Assembly: GCF_002250565.1 (NCBI RefSeq)
Contig: NZ_NMVJ01000009.1
Coordinates: forward strand, 1-64,000
Length of the DNA: 64,000 bases
Direction: 5' to 3'
Origin: Parenemella sanctibonifatiensis
Lineage (GTDB): Bacteria; Actinomycetota; Actinomycetes; Propionibacteriales; Propionibacteriaceae
Of the stretch, positions 6,543 through 15,010 are shown piece by piece. Within the stretch, counting starts at the first letter, position 1. Each line of letters starts with the position of its first letter. The notes beneath the pieces were generated by a model. It had not been told where the DNA came from, ran no database searches, and saw only the letters and a program-made list of their open reading frames with translations. A program made the translations under genes and the position numbers.

Positions 6543-8117
6543 TCAGGCTGCGGCTGCGGCGGCGTCTTCGTTGATGGTGTCGTGGGGGTCGTGGATGAGC
6601 CAGCAGTGGCTGGCGGTGACGAGGTATTGGAATCCGAGTGGTGAGGTCCACAGGAGAATCCCTGGACTGGGCTGGACCACGTGCCAGCCGGCGTGAGTCT
6701 TGGCTCGGTGTTCTCGTCTGGCCAGCGGGGCGAGGTTGCCGGGCCGGGTCTGCGGGAGATTGTGTCCTGGTTTCTGATCCGGCGGGTCGCCGCAGGGCGG
6801 CTCGCCGTCCGGTGGATCTGGGTCGGGGAGGATCGCGAGCGGTGGGAGCGCCCAGGGTTGGGTGTGGTCGATGTCGAGGTGACCGCTGTTGCGGTTCGAG
6901 AACGGAAACATCGACCTCGGGTTTCTGAGCGTGACCCATTCGCGCATCGCTTCGGGGATTTCGTAGGCCTCGGTCGCCCAGGCCTGGTCCGGCGCCAACA
7001 CCGGCCGGACGGTCACATGCGAGTCGGCCAACAGGTCCTTCAACCAGGAGGTCAGGACGGGTCCGACACCTTCGACGCGGGCGACACCGCCGTCCTTCAA
7101 GCTGGCATCGGTCACGTGGACCACAAGCTGGGCTTTCGGCAGCAGCTTGGTGGGGTCGACGGTGACCTGGCCGCAGGTGTGGGCCGGTGAGCTGGCCATC
7201 GGACACCCGGTCGCGTTGGTCTGTTCGGCCGCACCGACGGTGGCGCTGTCGTGGAGGTGGTTCTCGTCCGGCGCGGACGCCAGTTCGGCATCGTCGAGCT
7301 GGTCGATGAGGGAGTCCTGCAACAGGTGCAGGGCCCGGGCCGGGGTTGCGAGGATCCCCAACGCTACGGCCCGGCGAATGTCGCGTGGGTCCATCGTCGC
7401 TGGCACGTCACCCGCAGTGGTGTCGGCTTGGCGGTTGTGGAGTTGGCTCTGGCCGAGGATCGTCGTGAGCCGGTTCAGTTGCGCGTCGAGGTGGATCGCA
7501 GTGGCGACGTCGACGCTGGCATGGATTTCACGGACGACGCCGTCGCCGCGGTGGTCGATGGTGACGTGCCGGCCGGCCAGCTGGGCCTCATGGAGAGTCT
7601 GTGCTGTTTCGGGTGAGTGTTCGAGGACGATGGCTTCGATCAGGTTCTTGAGGGCTTGTTTGCCCATTGAGGTCCCGAACTCGGCGACCTGCGCGTCGAT
7701 CTTGGTGCACAGCTCCACGGACAGTTCGCTGGTCTGGTTGATCAGATGATGCGCCTGCCAGACTCGCAGCTTGCCTTCGCCGAGCACTGTCCAGGTCTTC
7801 GGGAACCGGCCTCGCAGCGCCAATGCGTGAGCCAGCTCGACATGCGCTTCGTCGCCGGACATGCCGAGAGCGGCGCCGAGCTCGAGGACGCAGAACTCGC
7901 CGACCAACGGCGTACCTTCTCCGCCGGGGCGGACCAGCCGTTCGCCGACCGGGCCGGGACCGTTCGGGTATTCGATGGCGTACCAGTCCGCGTCGTAGAG
8001 GTCGGCGAACTCGGCGACCTTCATGAACTCCCGCGCCTCCGCCTGCAGCTTCTCCTGCCGAGCGGCTCGGATCTCAGAGATCACCTGGAGTGTTGCTGTC
8101 GTGTGCGCATCGGTCAT
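6543..8117 (-). CDS. DUF222 and HNH endonuclease domain protein (13E12 repeat type)
   Basis: A 524-residue protein: DUF222 helical domain (about residues 20-330), a low-complexity joint, and a C-terminal HNH nuclease with DIDHTQPW near residue 417, GNLAPLARREHRAKTHAGW after it, and a final 'WTSPLGFQYLV'. The family is multicopy in actinobacteria and close to the REP13E12 elements of mycobacteria. The Cys usually found before the HNH core (C-x-F-P-x-C) is missing here (MFPFSN), so the zinc knuckle is probably lost. The chosen ATG follows a perfect AGGAGGTGA ribosome site; a start 17 codons upstream lacks one. Two LexA-like boxes lie in the promoter, suggesting DNA-damage induction. A proline/aspartate-rich insert sits between the two halves of the HNH motif. 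Confidence 0.88.
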   Translation of the reverse strand: MTDAHTTATLQVISEIRAARQEKLQAEAREFMKVAEFADLYDADWYAIEYPNGPGPVGERLVRPGGEGTPLVGEFCVLELGAALGMSGDEAHVELAHALALRGRFPKTWTVLGEGKLRVWQAHHLINQTSELSVELCTKIDAQVAEFGTSMGKQALKNLIEAIVLEHSPETAQTLHEAQLAGRHVTIDHRGDGVVREIHASVDVATAIHLDAQLNRLTTILGQSQLHNRQADTTAGDVPATMDPRDIRRAVALGILATPARALHLLQDSLIDQLDDAELASAPDENHLHDSATVGAAEQTNATGCPMASSPAHTCGQVTVDPTKLLPKAQLVVHVTDASLKDGGVARVEGVGPVLTSWLKDLLADSHVTVRPVLAPDQAWATEAYEIPEAMREWVTLRNPRSMFPFSNRNSGHLDIDHTQPWALPPLAILPDPDPPDGEPPCGDPPDQKPGHNLPQTRPGNLAPLARREHRAKTHAGWHVVQPSPGILLWTSPLGFQYLVTASHCWLIHDPHDTINEDAAAAAA

Positions 8118-8138
8118 GGTGGTCACCTCCTGACTGGT

Positions 8139-8154
8139 TCGAATCGGTGTTCGA
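8139..8154 (-). promoter_or_regulatory. LexA-type SOS box 1
   Basis: TCGAATCGGTGTTCGA matches the Gram-positive/actinobacterial LexA consensus TCGAAC-N4-GTTCGA with one mismatch. It lies 22 bp upstream of the HNH gene, just downstream of a TAGAAT -10 candidate (8167-8172). Confidence 0.6.
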
Positions 8155-8212
8155 TTGAATGCCTTCATTCTACGTCATCGCGCTGACAAAAACTAGAGTA
8201 CGAGGCGATCAA

Positions 8213-8228
8213 TCGAACACACGCTCGA
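8213..8228 (-). promoter_or_regulatory. LexA-type SOS box 2
   Basis: TCGAACACACGCTCGA matches TCGAAC-N4-GTTCGA with one mismatch. It is the second such box within 90 bp upstream of the HNH gene. Confidence 0.5.
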
Positions 8229-8301
8229 GAAAGTTCGGGTCCTGAAGGTGTGCGAGGGCTGAGTGCTCCCGGGGGTCGCGACCTGGCGGGCCGCCAGAAA
8301 A

Positions 8302-8366
8302 CTCAACATGTTGAGGATCGCGGGCCGAATCGGCCGTTTCCGGGCACGGAACCTCAACATGTTGAG
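8302..8366. repeat. Dispersed palindromic repeat family 1, copy 2
   Basis: CTCAACATGTTGAG occurs at 8302-8315 and 8353-8366, with GGGCCGAATCGGCCGTTTC between. Same orientation as the copy at 4641-4710; the two copies bracket the phosphotransferase, reductase and HNH genes. Part of the 598-bp gap 8118-8715. Confidence 0.85.
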
Positions 8367-8493
8367 CTTTCGTGGCCCGGAACCGGCTGCGGGCCAGCCC
8401 GGCCCCGCGTCCTCGTTGCTGCCTCTTTCATCCCCTCGCGGAGGTGAGGTCCGGCGCCGCCGGGCGCATCGGCGTACGCCCGGGGGTTGCGGG

Positions 8494-8580
8494 ACCTGCA
8501 CAACTACAGCTTGCAGTGGCTACACACGTGATCTGGCCGGTTTCGCCTGCGTAACTACAGCATCGCGTCGTTGTGTACGC
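8494..8580. repeat. Dispersed BIME-like repeat family 2, copy C
   Basis: Contains CTGCACAACTACAG and CTGCGTAACTACAG, 56 bp apart, separated by GTGATCTGGCCGGTTTCGC. Closest to the copy at 49576-49660; same basic plan as the copies at 13879 and 15011. No gene is supported between this copy and base 8715. Confidence 0.8.
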
Positions 8581-8715
8581 CGGAGCTGCGGCTGCAGGCC
8601 AACCCGGCCCACACCTCGTTGCTGCTTCTTTGGCCCCAGCCGGCACCCCACCGGGGTGACCTTCGAGCCGGTGCCAGGTGACGTCAGCACCAGCCCCAAG
8701 CCCCAAGCCCACGAT

Positions 8716-9516
8716 TCAGCTCGTCAGCCACTCCAGATCCGCCCGGTGCTCGGGTGCGTCGCCGGGGGTCTCGAGGATGAACGGTGCGCCTGCGTCGGCA
8801 ACGACCGCGCGCAGGCCGTCGGGGTCGGCCTGGCCCTGGCCGAGGTTGGCGTGCCGGTCGGCGCCGGAGTCGAAGGCGTCGCGGGAATCGTTGAGGTGCA
8901 CCAGGTCCACCCGGCCGGTGATGGCGCGTACGCGGTCGACCAGACCCACCAGTTCTTCACCGCCGGCGTGGGCGTGGCAGGTGTCCAGACACAGCCCGAT
9001 GTTGTCGAAACCGTCGGCCTTGGCGATCGCCTCCCAGACCTGGCCGAGCCGGTCCAAGTGCCTGGCCATGGCATTGGCGCCGCCGGCGGTGTTCTCGATC
9101 AGGACCGGGATCTCGGCCTCGAGGCGGTCGATGCACTTGTACCAGTTCTCGAAGCCGACCTCGGGGTCGTCGTCCTTGGTGACGTGCCCGCCGTGCACGA
9201 TCACGCCCGCCGCGCCGATCTCGGCGGCCGCGGTCACGGTCTGCTGCAGCAGCTTGCGGCTGGGGATGCGGATCCGGTTGTTGGTGGTGGCCACATTGAT
9301 GACATAGGGGGCGTGGACATAGAGCCGGATGCCGGCCTCGGCGGCGTCCGCCTTCAGCCCGGCGGCACCGCCGGCGTACGCAATCTTGGGTCCCTTCCAG
9401 CCCTGCGGGTCGCCCAGGAAGAACTGGGCCGCAGTCATGCCACGCTCCTGCGCGGCGGCGATCGGGTCGCTCTGGTCGACGTGGGCTCCGAAACTGTCCG
9501 GAAGGGTGAAAGCCAT
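8716..9516 (-). CDS. nfo: Deoxyribonuclease IV (AP endonuclease, Nfo family)
   Basis: A 266-residue TIM-barrel zinc enzyme that cuts DNA at abasic sites in base-excision repair. Metal and active-site motifs of the family are all visible: VHAPYVIN, 'VIVHGGHV', 'LIENTAGG', [29 protein letters not shown] and the final ILETPG with its metal-ligand glutamate. Length is normal (250-300). The start ATG lies six bases after a TACAGT -10 box, so it is probably leaderless. It stands alone, divergent from the acyl-CoA synthetase gene, with 86 bp between them. Confidence 0.92.
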   Translation of the reverse strand: MAFTLPDSFGAHVDQSDPIAAAQERGMTAAQFFLGDPQGWKGPKIAYAGGAAGLKADAAEAGIRLYVHAPYVINVATTNNRIRIPSRKLLQQTVTAAAEIGAAGVIVHGGHVTKDDDPEVGFENWYKCIDRLEAEIPVLIENTAGGANAMARHLDRLGQVWEAIAKADGFDNIGLCLDTCHAHAGGEELVGLVDRVRAITGRVDLVHLNDSRDAFDSGADRHANLGQGQADPDGLRAVVADAGAPFILETPGDAPEHRADLEWLTS

Positions 9517-9522
9517 GGCGCC

Positions 9523-9528
9523 ACTGTA
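9523..9528 (-). promoter_or_regulatory. -10 box of the nfo-type gene
   Basis: TACAGT on the minus strand, six bases before the start codon; leaderless pattern. Confidence 0.45.
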
Positions 9529-9575
9529 GCCACGGGCGGCTTGACGTCCGTACCGCAGGAGGGGTCTTGAGCGGC

Positions 9576-9595
9576 AACTTACGGTCCCGTAAGTT
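9576..9595 (+). promoter_or_regulatory. Palindromic operator before the acyl-CoA synthetase gene
   Basis: AACTTACGG-TC-CCGTAAGTT is a perfect 9-bp inverted repeat with a 2-bp centre, ending seven bases before GTG 9603. Size and symmetry fit a TetR-type repressor, and an acyl-CoA sensor would make sense here; both points are inference. Confidence 0.65.
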
Positions 9596-9602
9596 TGGGG
9601 GT

Positions 9603-11387
9603 GTGAGCATCAACGCTGAGCATCTCGTCCCGCGCCTGCAACAGGTCATGCGCGACCACGTCCTGCGCAACGCCACCCGGATCCGGGTCGGCGACCGGTG
9701 GCAGACCAAGAGCTACGGAGTGCTGCGCCGAGAGGTGGAGCAACTCGCTGGTGTACTGCATGCCAGCGGCGTACGCAAGGGCGACCGGATCGCCCTGTGG
9801 GCCGCCAACCGTCCCGAATGGAGCCTGGTCGACCTCGCCGCCATGTGGCTGGGTGCGGTCACGGTGCCGATCTATGGCTCCTCGACCGCCGAACAGGCCG
9901 CCCACATCCTGCGCGACTCCGGCGCCGGCTGGATCTTCATCGGCGGCGCCGAGGAAGCGGCCCGGGTGCCCGAGGGCGTCACCGTGGTCAGCTTCGACGC
10001 CGTCGACGGCGTCACCCCGCTCGCCGAACTGTTGTCGCGGCCGGTCGACCCGGCCGATGCCGAGGCCGTCGCCGCCACCGAACGCCACCCCGACGACCTG
10101 CTCACCCTGATCTACACCTCCGGCACCACCGGCGACCCCAAGGGCGTCATGCTCACGCACCGGGCCCTGTGCGCCGAGCTCGACGCGCTGGAGGGCTACT
10201 TCGACGTCCAGCCCACCGACCACTCGCTGTGCTTCCTGCCGCTGGCCCACGCCCTGGAGCGCGGCTGGACCTACTTCGTGCTCAGCCGGGGCTGCATGAA
10301 CACCTACGTGGAGAATCCGCGCGAGGTCGCCGAACAGCTGGTGCTGGCCAAGGCGACGCTGATGGTGTGCGTACCCAAGCTCTACGAGACCGTCTACACC
10401 AAGGCCCACGCCCAGGTCGGCGACAGCGGCGCCAAGAAGCGGATCTTTGACTGGGCGATCGGGCTGGGGAGCCGGGTCCAGGCCGACAACCGGGCCGGCC
10501 GGCGGACCAGCTGGTGGCGCCGGGCGCTGCTGCCGGTCGCCGACAAGCTCGTCTTCGCCAGCGTTCGCGACGCCATCGGGGGCCCCAAGACCATGCTCGC
10601 CTGCGGCGGTGCCCCGCTGCGCGCTGAGGTGGAAGTGTTCTTCGGTGCCATCGGTACGCCGATTTGGCAGGGCTACGGCCTCACTGAGGCCGCGCCGCTG
10701 GTCAGCTTCAACAGCCCGCAGGCGTACAAACTCGACACCGCGGGTCGGGTGCTGACCGGCGGCGAGATGAAGATCGGTGCCGAGGGCGAGATCCTCTTCC
10801 GCGGCGCCAACGTGATGGCCGGCTACTGGAACAACCCCGAGGCCACCGCCGAGACCATCGACGCCGACGGCTGGCTGCACACCGGCGACGTCGGCGAGAT
10901 CGACGACGACGGCTTCCTGACCATCACCGACCGGATCAAGGACCTGATCGTCACCTCCGGCGGCAAGAACGTCGCCCCCGGACCGATCGAGGGGCTGCTG
11001 CTGACCGACCCGCTGATCGAGTACGCCGTCATCATCGGCGACAACAGGCCCAGCCTGACGCTGCTGGTGCGGCCCTCGCTGCCGGAGTTGGAGAACCTGG
11101 CCGGGGAGCTGCAGGTCCGCTTCGCCGACGTCCAGGAACTGCTCCACAACTCCGAGATCCTCGAGGAACTCAACAAGCGGGTCCATGCCCTCACCGAGAA
11201 GCTGGCGCCGTGGGAACAGATCCGCGGAGTGCAGATGATGCTCGACGAGCTCACCACCGAGAACGGCCTGCTGACCCCTACCCTCAAGGTGCGGCGCCAG
11301 GAAGTCGCCAAGCGGTTCAACGATCTCGTCGAGGGCATGTACTCCAAGATCGCCGCCCGTCGCAAGGGTGACGCCGACAAGCACTGA
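9603..11387 (+). CDS. fadD: Long-chain fatty-acid--CoA ligase (AMP-forming, FadD15 type)
   Basis: A 594-residue ANL-superfamily enzyme that activates fatty acids to acyl-CoA through an acyl-AMP. Motifs: P-loop-like [12 protein letters not shown] near residue 170, GYGLTEAAP near 357, '[12 protein letters not shown]' near 424, '[21 protein letters not shown]' around 445 (A8 hinge) and a C-terminal lysine in the '[12 protein letters not shown]' block. The '[18 protein letters not shown]' segment is typical of the long-chain FadD15/FACL group. An in-frame TTG lies at 9567, but the operator at 9576-9595 would then be inside the gene, so GTG 9603 is preferred. Monocistronic. Confidence 0.9.
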   Translation: MSINAEHLVPRLQQVMRDHVLRNATRIRVGDRWQTKSYGVLRREVEQLAGVLHASGVRKGDRIALWAANRPEWSLVDLAAMWLGAVTVPIYGSSTAEQAAHILRDSGAGWIFIGGAEEAARVPEGVTVVSFDAVDGVTPLAELLSRPVDPADAEAVAATERHPDDLLTLIYTSGTTGDPKGVMLTHRALCAELDALEGYFDVQPTDHSLCFLPLAHALERGWTYFVLSRGCMNTYVENPREVAEQLVLAKATLMVCVPKLYETVYTKAHAQVGDSGAKKRIFDWAIGLGSRVQADNRAGRRTSWWRRALLPVADKLVFASVRDAIGGPKTMLACGGAPLRAEVEVFFGAIGTPIWQGYGLTEAAPLVSFNSPQAYKLDTAGRVLTGGEMKIGAEGEILFRGANVMAGYWNNPEATAETIDADGWLHTGDVGEIDDDGFLTITDRIKDLIVTSGGKNVAPGPIEGLLLTDPLIEYAVIIGDNRPSLTLLVRPSLPELENLAGELQVRFADVQELLHNSEILEELNKRVHALTEKLAPWEQIRGVQMMLDELTTENGLLTPTLKVRRQEVAKRFNDLVEGMYSKIAARRKGDADKH

Positions 11388-11432
11388 GGCCGGCCCCCTG
11401 GCACGGTCACCTCAAGCCGGCCCTCCGCCGAC

Positions 11433-12002
11433 TCAGCCGCGCAGGAAGGAACGCTGCGGCTTGCGGGTGCGCGGCTTCGAGGCGCGTGGGCCCTCGGGAT
11501 CGACGGTGCCAACCGCGATCACCGACACCGGCTGCTCGTGGTCGTCCAACCCGAACGAGGCGCGGGCCCGGTCGGCGTGGAAGCCGCCCATCTGGCGTAC
11601 CGACAGTCCCTCGGCATGCGCCTGCACCGTGAAGTGCGCCACCGACTGGCCCAAATCATAGAGCGCGGTCGGGCGCGGCTGGCCATCGCCGTCGTGGGTC
11701 AGCGCGATGGTGAGGATGAGGGCCGAGGCCTTGCTCGCCCAGCCCTGATTGAAGTCGACCAAGGTGTCGACGATGGTGTCGAAGGTGCCCGACCCACGCC
11801 GACCCACCACGTACGCCCACGGCTGATTGTTGGCCCAGCTCGGGCTCCAGCGGGCCGCCTCGAAGGCACTGTTCAGCTTGCTCTGATCGATGTCGACCGG
11901 CAGGTACGCCCGGGGGCTCCAGCGGTCTGCCAGCACCGGCAGGATCGGGTACTCGATCTCGCCGTTTTCCACATCACTGGTCGTCTGGCTGGTCTGGCTC
12001 AC
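11433..12002 (-). CDS. Nitroreductase family protein
   Basis: A 189-residue FMN-dependent nitroreductase-fold protein. Typical features are 'RWSPRAY' near the N-terminus (FMN phosphate binding), 'FEAARWSPSWANNQPW', 'LYDLGQSVAHFTVQAHAEGLSVRQMGGF' in the long helix and the 'GLDDHEQPVSVIAVG' strand. The family reduces nitroaromatics, quinones or enones with NAD(P)H; the natural substrate is not predictable. Start GTG follows GAGGAGC at five bases; an open frame continues upstream but runs through the terminator of the next gene. Convergent with fadD. Confidence 0.85.
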   Translation of the reverse strand: MSQTSQTTSDVENGEIEYPILPVLADRWSPRAYLPVDIDQSKLNSAFEAARWSPSWANNQPWAYVVGRRGSGTFDTIVDTLVDFNQGWASKASALILTIALTHDGDGQPRPTALYDLGQSVAHFTVQAHAEGLSVRQMGGFHADRARASFGLDDHEQPVSVIAVGTVDPEGPRASKPRTRKPQRSFLRG

Positions 12003-12033
12003 GGTGCTCCTCGGTCGAATGATCTCCGAGAGG

Positions 12034-12084
12034 CCCAACGCGGCCCGGGTCGGCAATGTTCCCGCCGGCCCGGGCCGCGTTGGG
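12034..12084 (-). terminator. Strong hairpin after the hexosaminidase gene
   Basis: Perfect 16-bp arms CCCAACGCGGCCCGGG / CCCGGGCCGCGTTGGG with a 19-nt loop, seven bases after the stop of the GH20 gene. There is no T-run, so it acts either as a high-GC terminator or as an mRNA end stabiliser. Confidence 0.7.
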
Positions 12085-12091
12085 TCGCGCG

Positions 12092-13702
12092 TCAGTCGAG
12101 CGCCGCCTCGGTCTCCTTGCGGTGCGAGTCGGGCCGGCGCCACAGGCCAGTACCGCCCTGCTGCCACGGATGCGGGCCGGCCAGCGGGCGTACGTTGATC
12201 CCGTTGGCCTCCAACCGCGCGATGTGGCGGGTGAGACGGGCCTCGAAATCGGCCCAGTCCTTCTTCTCCGGCGCCGACCACGCGACCTCGGCGTGGGCGC
12301 AGGCGCGCGGCCAGGCGAGGTACTCGGTGATCCGGAAGGTCGGCGAGTATTCAGCCCACAGCTGGGCGCTGGTGCCCAGGATCAGCGCCGCCTGCTCCTC
12401 GTTGGCCGCGTCTGCGCCCGGGTCGAAGGAGTACGCCTTCTCGAGCGGCAGGTCGCCGCCGATGAAGTAGCGCTCGTCGTCACTCCGGCTCGGGTAGTAG
12501 TCGAAATAGGTGTAGGTCGTGGGTGCCTGGATGATCTGCTGCCCGGCCTCGAGGGCGCGCTTGGCGGCATCGGTGCGGGCGCGCCAGGCGTGGATGACGA
12601 CGCCTGGAGCAGGGCCCTCGTCGATGACCTCATCCCAGGCGACGACGGTACGCCCGCGGGCCTCGAGGAAGTCCCGCAGCTGGGCGGTGAACCACGCCTG
12701 CAGGTGATCGGGGCCGGGCAGGCCACGTTCGGCGGCCAGCTTCTTGCTGTGCTCGGACTCCAGCCACTGCGTACGCGGGGCCTCGTCGCCACCGATGTGG
12801 ACGTGGGTGAAGGGGAAGATGTCCAGCACCTCGGTCCAGATGTCGTAGACGAACTGCATCGACTCGTCGGTCATGTTGAGGACGTCGTCCATGATCCCCC
12901 ACCGGGGCGCAGGTTCCGGAGTCGGGAAGCCGGGCACGGCGTACTCCGGGTAGGCCGCCAAAGCCGCGCTGACATGGCCGGGGAACTCGATCTCGGGCAT
13001 CACGTTGATGCCGCGGGCTGCGGCGTACGCCACGATCCCGCGCAGCTGATCCTGGGTGTAGTAGCCGCCCTCGGGGGTGCCGTCGCCCTCCTCCCACAGG
13101 TGATTCTTCGTCTCGCGGCGCCAGCTGGAGATCTCGTTGAGCTTGGGGTACTTCTTCGACTCGAAGCGCCAGCCCTGGTCCTCGGTGAGGTGGAAGTGGA
13201 GCACGTTGTACTTGTGCATCGCCATCTGGTCGATGAACCGCAGCACCTCGGGTACCGGCTTGAAGTAGCGCGCGGGATCGAAGTGCAGCGAGCGCCAGGA
13301 GTAGCGGGGGCCGTCGACGACCTTGACGCCGGGCACCTGCCAGTCGGTACGCCCGCCCCCGGCCGGCAGGTAGGCCTCGGTGTCGAGCAACTGCCGCAGC
13401 GTCTGCGCGGCCCAGTTGGCTGCGGCCAGGTCGGCGGCGGTGATGGTCAGCTGGTCCCCGGCAACCTCGAGGGTGTAGTGCTCGGGCTCCAGCGACGTGT
13501 CCTCGGAGACGACGATGGTGCCATCGGCGCTGTCGACGCCGCCTGCCTGGCGCAGCGGCAGTCCGGTGGCCGGGGTGAGGATGCGACGCAACGCATCGGC
13601 GTACGCCGGCTCCCCCGAGATGGTCGAGTCGGAGGACAGGCTCAGCGCGCCCTCGGTGGCGGTGATGTCCTGCGGGGCGGGGATGATGGCCGGAAGGCTC
13701 AT
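12092..13702 (-). CDS. Beta-N-acetylhexosaminidase (glycoside hydrolase family 20)
   Basis: A 536-residue protein with an N-terminal GH20b-like alpha/beta domain (about 1-140) and the catalytic TIM barrel (about 145-500). It removes terminal GlcNAc/GalNAc from chitin or glycan fragments by substrate-assisted catalysis. The catalytic Asp-Glu pair is in HIGGDEAP at residues 306-307. Other family marks are 'DPARYFKP', 'HLTEDQGWR', 'MPEIEFPGHVSAAL', 'DEVIDEG' and 'GTSAQLWAEY'. No signal peptide, so it is probably intracellular and acts on imported oligosaccharides or recycled wall fragments. ATG is preceded by ACAGGAGAG; an open frame upstream runs through a repeat and is rejected. Confidence 0.92.
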   Translation of the reverse strand: MSLPAIIPAPQDITATEGALSLSSDSTISGEPAYADALRRILTPATGLPLRQAGGVDSADGTIVVSEDTSLEPEHYTLEVAGDQLTITAADLAAANWAAQTLRQLLDTEAYLPAGGGRTDWQVPGVKVVDGPRYSWRSLHFDPARYFKPVPEVLRFIDQMAMHKYNVLHFHLTEDQGWRFESKKYPKLNEISSWRRETKNHLWEEGDGTPEGGYYTQDQLRGIVAYAAARGINVMPEIEFPGHVSAALAAYPEYAVPGFPTPEPAPRWGIMDDVLNMTDESMQFVYDIWTEVLDIFPFTHVHIGGDEAPRTQWLESEHSKKLAAERGLPGPDHLQAWFTAQLRDFLEARGRTVVAWDEVIDEGPAPGVVIHAWRARTDAAKRALEAGQQIIQAPTTYTYFDYYPSRSDDERYFIGGDLPLEKAYSFDPGADAANEEQAALILGTSAQLWAEYSPTFRITEYLAWPRACAHAEVAWSAPEKKDWADFEARLTRHIARLEANGINVRPLAGPHPWQQGGTGLWRRPDSHRKETEAALD

Positions 13703-13878
13703 TGAACAACTCTCCTGTGTGAGGTCTCCGTGCCACCACGCTAGCTGAGAAAGCGTTTGCGGTACGCCGGGGGCGGGTGGTCGTGGCAGCGGTGACATTC
13801 GGGGCGGCCGCGACGCTGACGGGCGTACGCGGTGGGTCAGCCCTGGCGTACGCGCCCCCGCGCCCACCCTGTCCGGCG

Positions 13879-13963
13879 CCACAACCTGCATAACTACAGT
13901 CCCGTGCGGTTGCGCAGCCGAAATGGGCCTGATGACCTGCGCAACTACAGTCTGCTGAAGTTG
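13879..13963 (+). repeat. BIME-like repeat family 2, copy A
   Basis: Contains CTGCATAACTACAG, GGTTGCGCAG and CCTGCGCAACTACAG. Its 85 bp are 93% identical (6 mismatches by eye) to the reverse complement of the copy at 15011-15095. The two form an inverted pair around the DUF559-type gene. The rest of the gap 13703-13970 shows nothing else. Confidence 0.9.
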
Positions 13964-13970
13964 CGCCGCC

Positions 13971-14837
13971 TCACCAGGGGAACGCGGTGCACCAAGCACC
14001 GGCAAACCTGGGTGCCGGCCCTCGGTAGCCGCCGGCCCTCAGCTCCTGCCAGACCGCGGTGACCAGCTCGCGGGGGCGTCGCATGCGCTCGGCGGTGACG
14101 CGGAGGATGCGCCATCGAAGCGAGAGCTCCTCATACCGTTCGATGTCCGAGCTCCACTGTTCGGTGTCGGTGAGGTGCTGGCGCCCTTCGTACTCCAGAG
14201 CGAGCCGATACTGGTCATAGGAGAGGTCGGGGGAGAAGGTGACGCGCCCCGGGTGGTCGACCGCCACGTTGATCGCTGGCTCAGGAAGCCCGGCGAGGAC
14301 CAACGCCAAACGCAACTGGGTCTCCCGCCACGACTGGGCGCCGGTCCGGACCAGCTTGGCCAAGTGCCGCAGCCGACCGCCGTACGCCGCACCCAGATCC
14401 TGCATCTCTACTGCGGTGAGCTGGCCATTCTCGAGCAGCCAGTCCCCGGCTGCGACGGCGTCGACCAGCGGGGCGTACGCCGTGTACGCCGCGTATGCCG
14501 AAACGGCGGAGGCAACTCCTCCGGAGTGGGGCGGGAGTTCGGCCACGTGACTGATCCGAATGCCCGGGCGGCTGCGTACGCCGATCCGGGTTGTCGCCAG
14601 ATGGACCGGCAACGAGGCGCCGTGGGGACACCCGTGATGGCGCAGGGCGGCCAGACCGGTGGCGACCGTGTCGGGTCCCATGGCCAGCCTGGCTGCTGCC
14701 ACCCAGTCGTCATCGGACAGGTGGTCGGAGGTCCGGGCGTACACGTTGCGAAAGAGTCGTAGGTAGCGGGGACCAGAAAGTTGGGACCGCGTCACACCGC
14801 GGTCGCGCCAGTCGGCGCCCGTCATGATCAGAGCCAT
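13971..14837 (-). CDS. DUF559/Vsr-like endonuclease-domain protein
   Basis: About 288 residues. The N-terminal part ('WRDRGVTRSQLSGPRYLRLFRNVYA', 'GLAALRHHGCP') is the winged-helix/AbiEi-like region common in actinobacterial proteins of this type. The C-terminal 110 residues hold the nuclease-like fold: 'PDLSYDQYRLALEYEGRQHL', 'WSSDIERYEELSLRWRILRVTAERMRRP', with the acidic D/E-x-E-G-x-x-H pattern. Cellular role unknown; such genes are multicopy and often strain-specific. The start is uncertain: ATG 14837 and ATG 14825 are both possible and neither has a good ribosome site. Inverted copies of repeat family 2 flank the gene and a DnaA-box pair lies just upstream, which could mean that gene and repeats move together. 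Confidence 0.75.
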   Translation of the reverse strand: MALIMTGADWRDRGVTRSQLSGPRYLRLFRNVYARTSDHLSDDDWVAAARLAMGPDTVATGLAALRHHGCPHGASLPVHLATTRIGVRSRPGIRISHVAELPPHSGGVASAVSAYAAYTAYAPLVDAVAAGDWLLENGQLTAVEMQDLGAAYGGRLRHLAKLVRTGAQSWRETQLRLALVLAGLPEPAINVAVDHPGRVTFSPDLSYDQYRLALEYEGRQHLTDTEQWSSDIERYEELSLRWRILRVTAERMRRPRELVTAVWQELRAGGYRGPAPRFAGAWCTAFPW

Positions 14838-14885
14838 GCCCCAGTGAAACCGGACCCACAGGTCCGGCGCACTAGCAAAGAGCAG

Positions 14886-14940
14886 GTTGTCCACAGGAAA
14901 CTGCAGGAAATTGCGTGGGGTCATGGTTCCTGTGGACAAC
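14886..14940. promoter_or_regulatory. Inverted pair of DnaA boxes
   Basis: Perfect consensus TTGTCCACA at 14887-14895 and its reverse complement TGTGGACAA at 14931-14939, inside 14-bp inverted arms (GTTGTCCACAGGAA / TTCCTGTGGACAAC) with 27 bp between. It sits in the gap upstream of the DUF559 gene. No origin-like cluster of further boxes or AT-rich stretch is seen, so a DnaA-controlled promoter or DnaA-binding reservoir is more likely than an origin. Confidence 0.6.
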
Positions 14941-15010
14941 TTCGTAGCCGGGTGGAGTCGCAGGTGATCGTCAGCCTCACCGCGTACGTGGGTCGGCGCG
15001 GGTCGCTCGC

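Noticed and set aside
8263-9570. 435-codon open frame across the repeats and antisense to the endonuclease IV gene
   Set aside because: Covers two palindromic repeats and the reverse of a well-conserved gene; no homology visible.
9579-11384. 601-codon open frame antisense to the acyl-CoA synthetase
   Set aside because: It mirrors a gene with all family motifs; low-complexity Gly/Val/Asp/His composition typical of antisense frames in high-GC DNA.
11538-13705. Plus-strand frames over the nitroreductase and GH20 genes
   Set aside because: Shadows of the minus-strand genes, which carry complete catalytic motifs.
14881-14940. Chromosomal origin at the DnaA-box pair
   Set aside because: Only two boxes, no AT-rich unwinding region and no dnaA/dnaN nearby.
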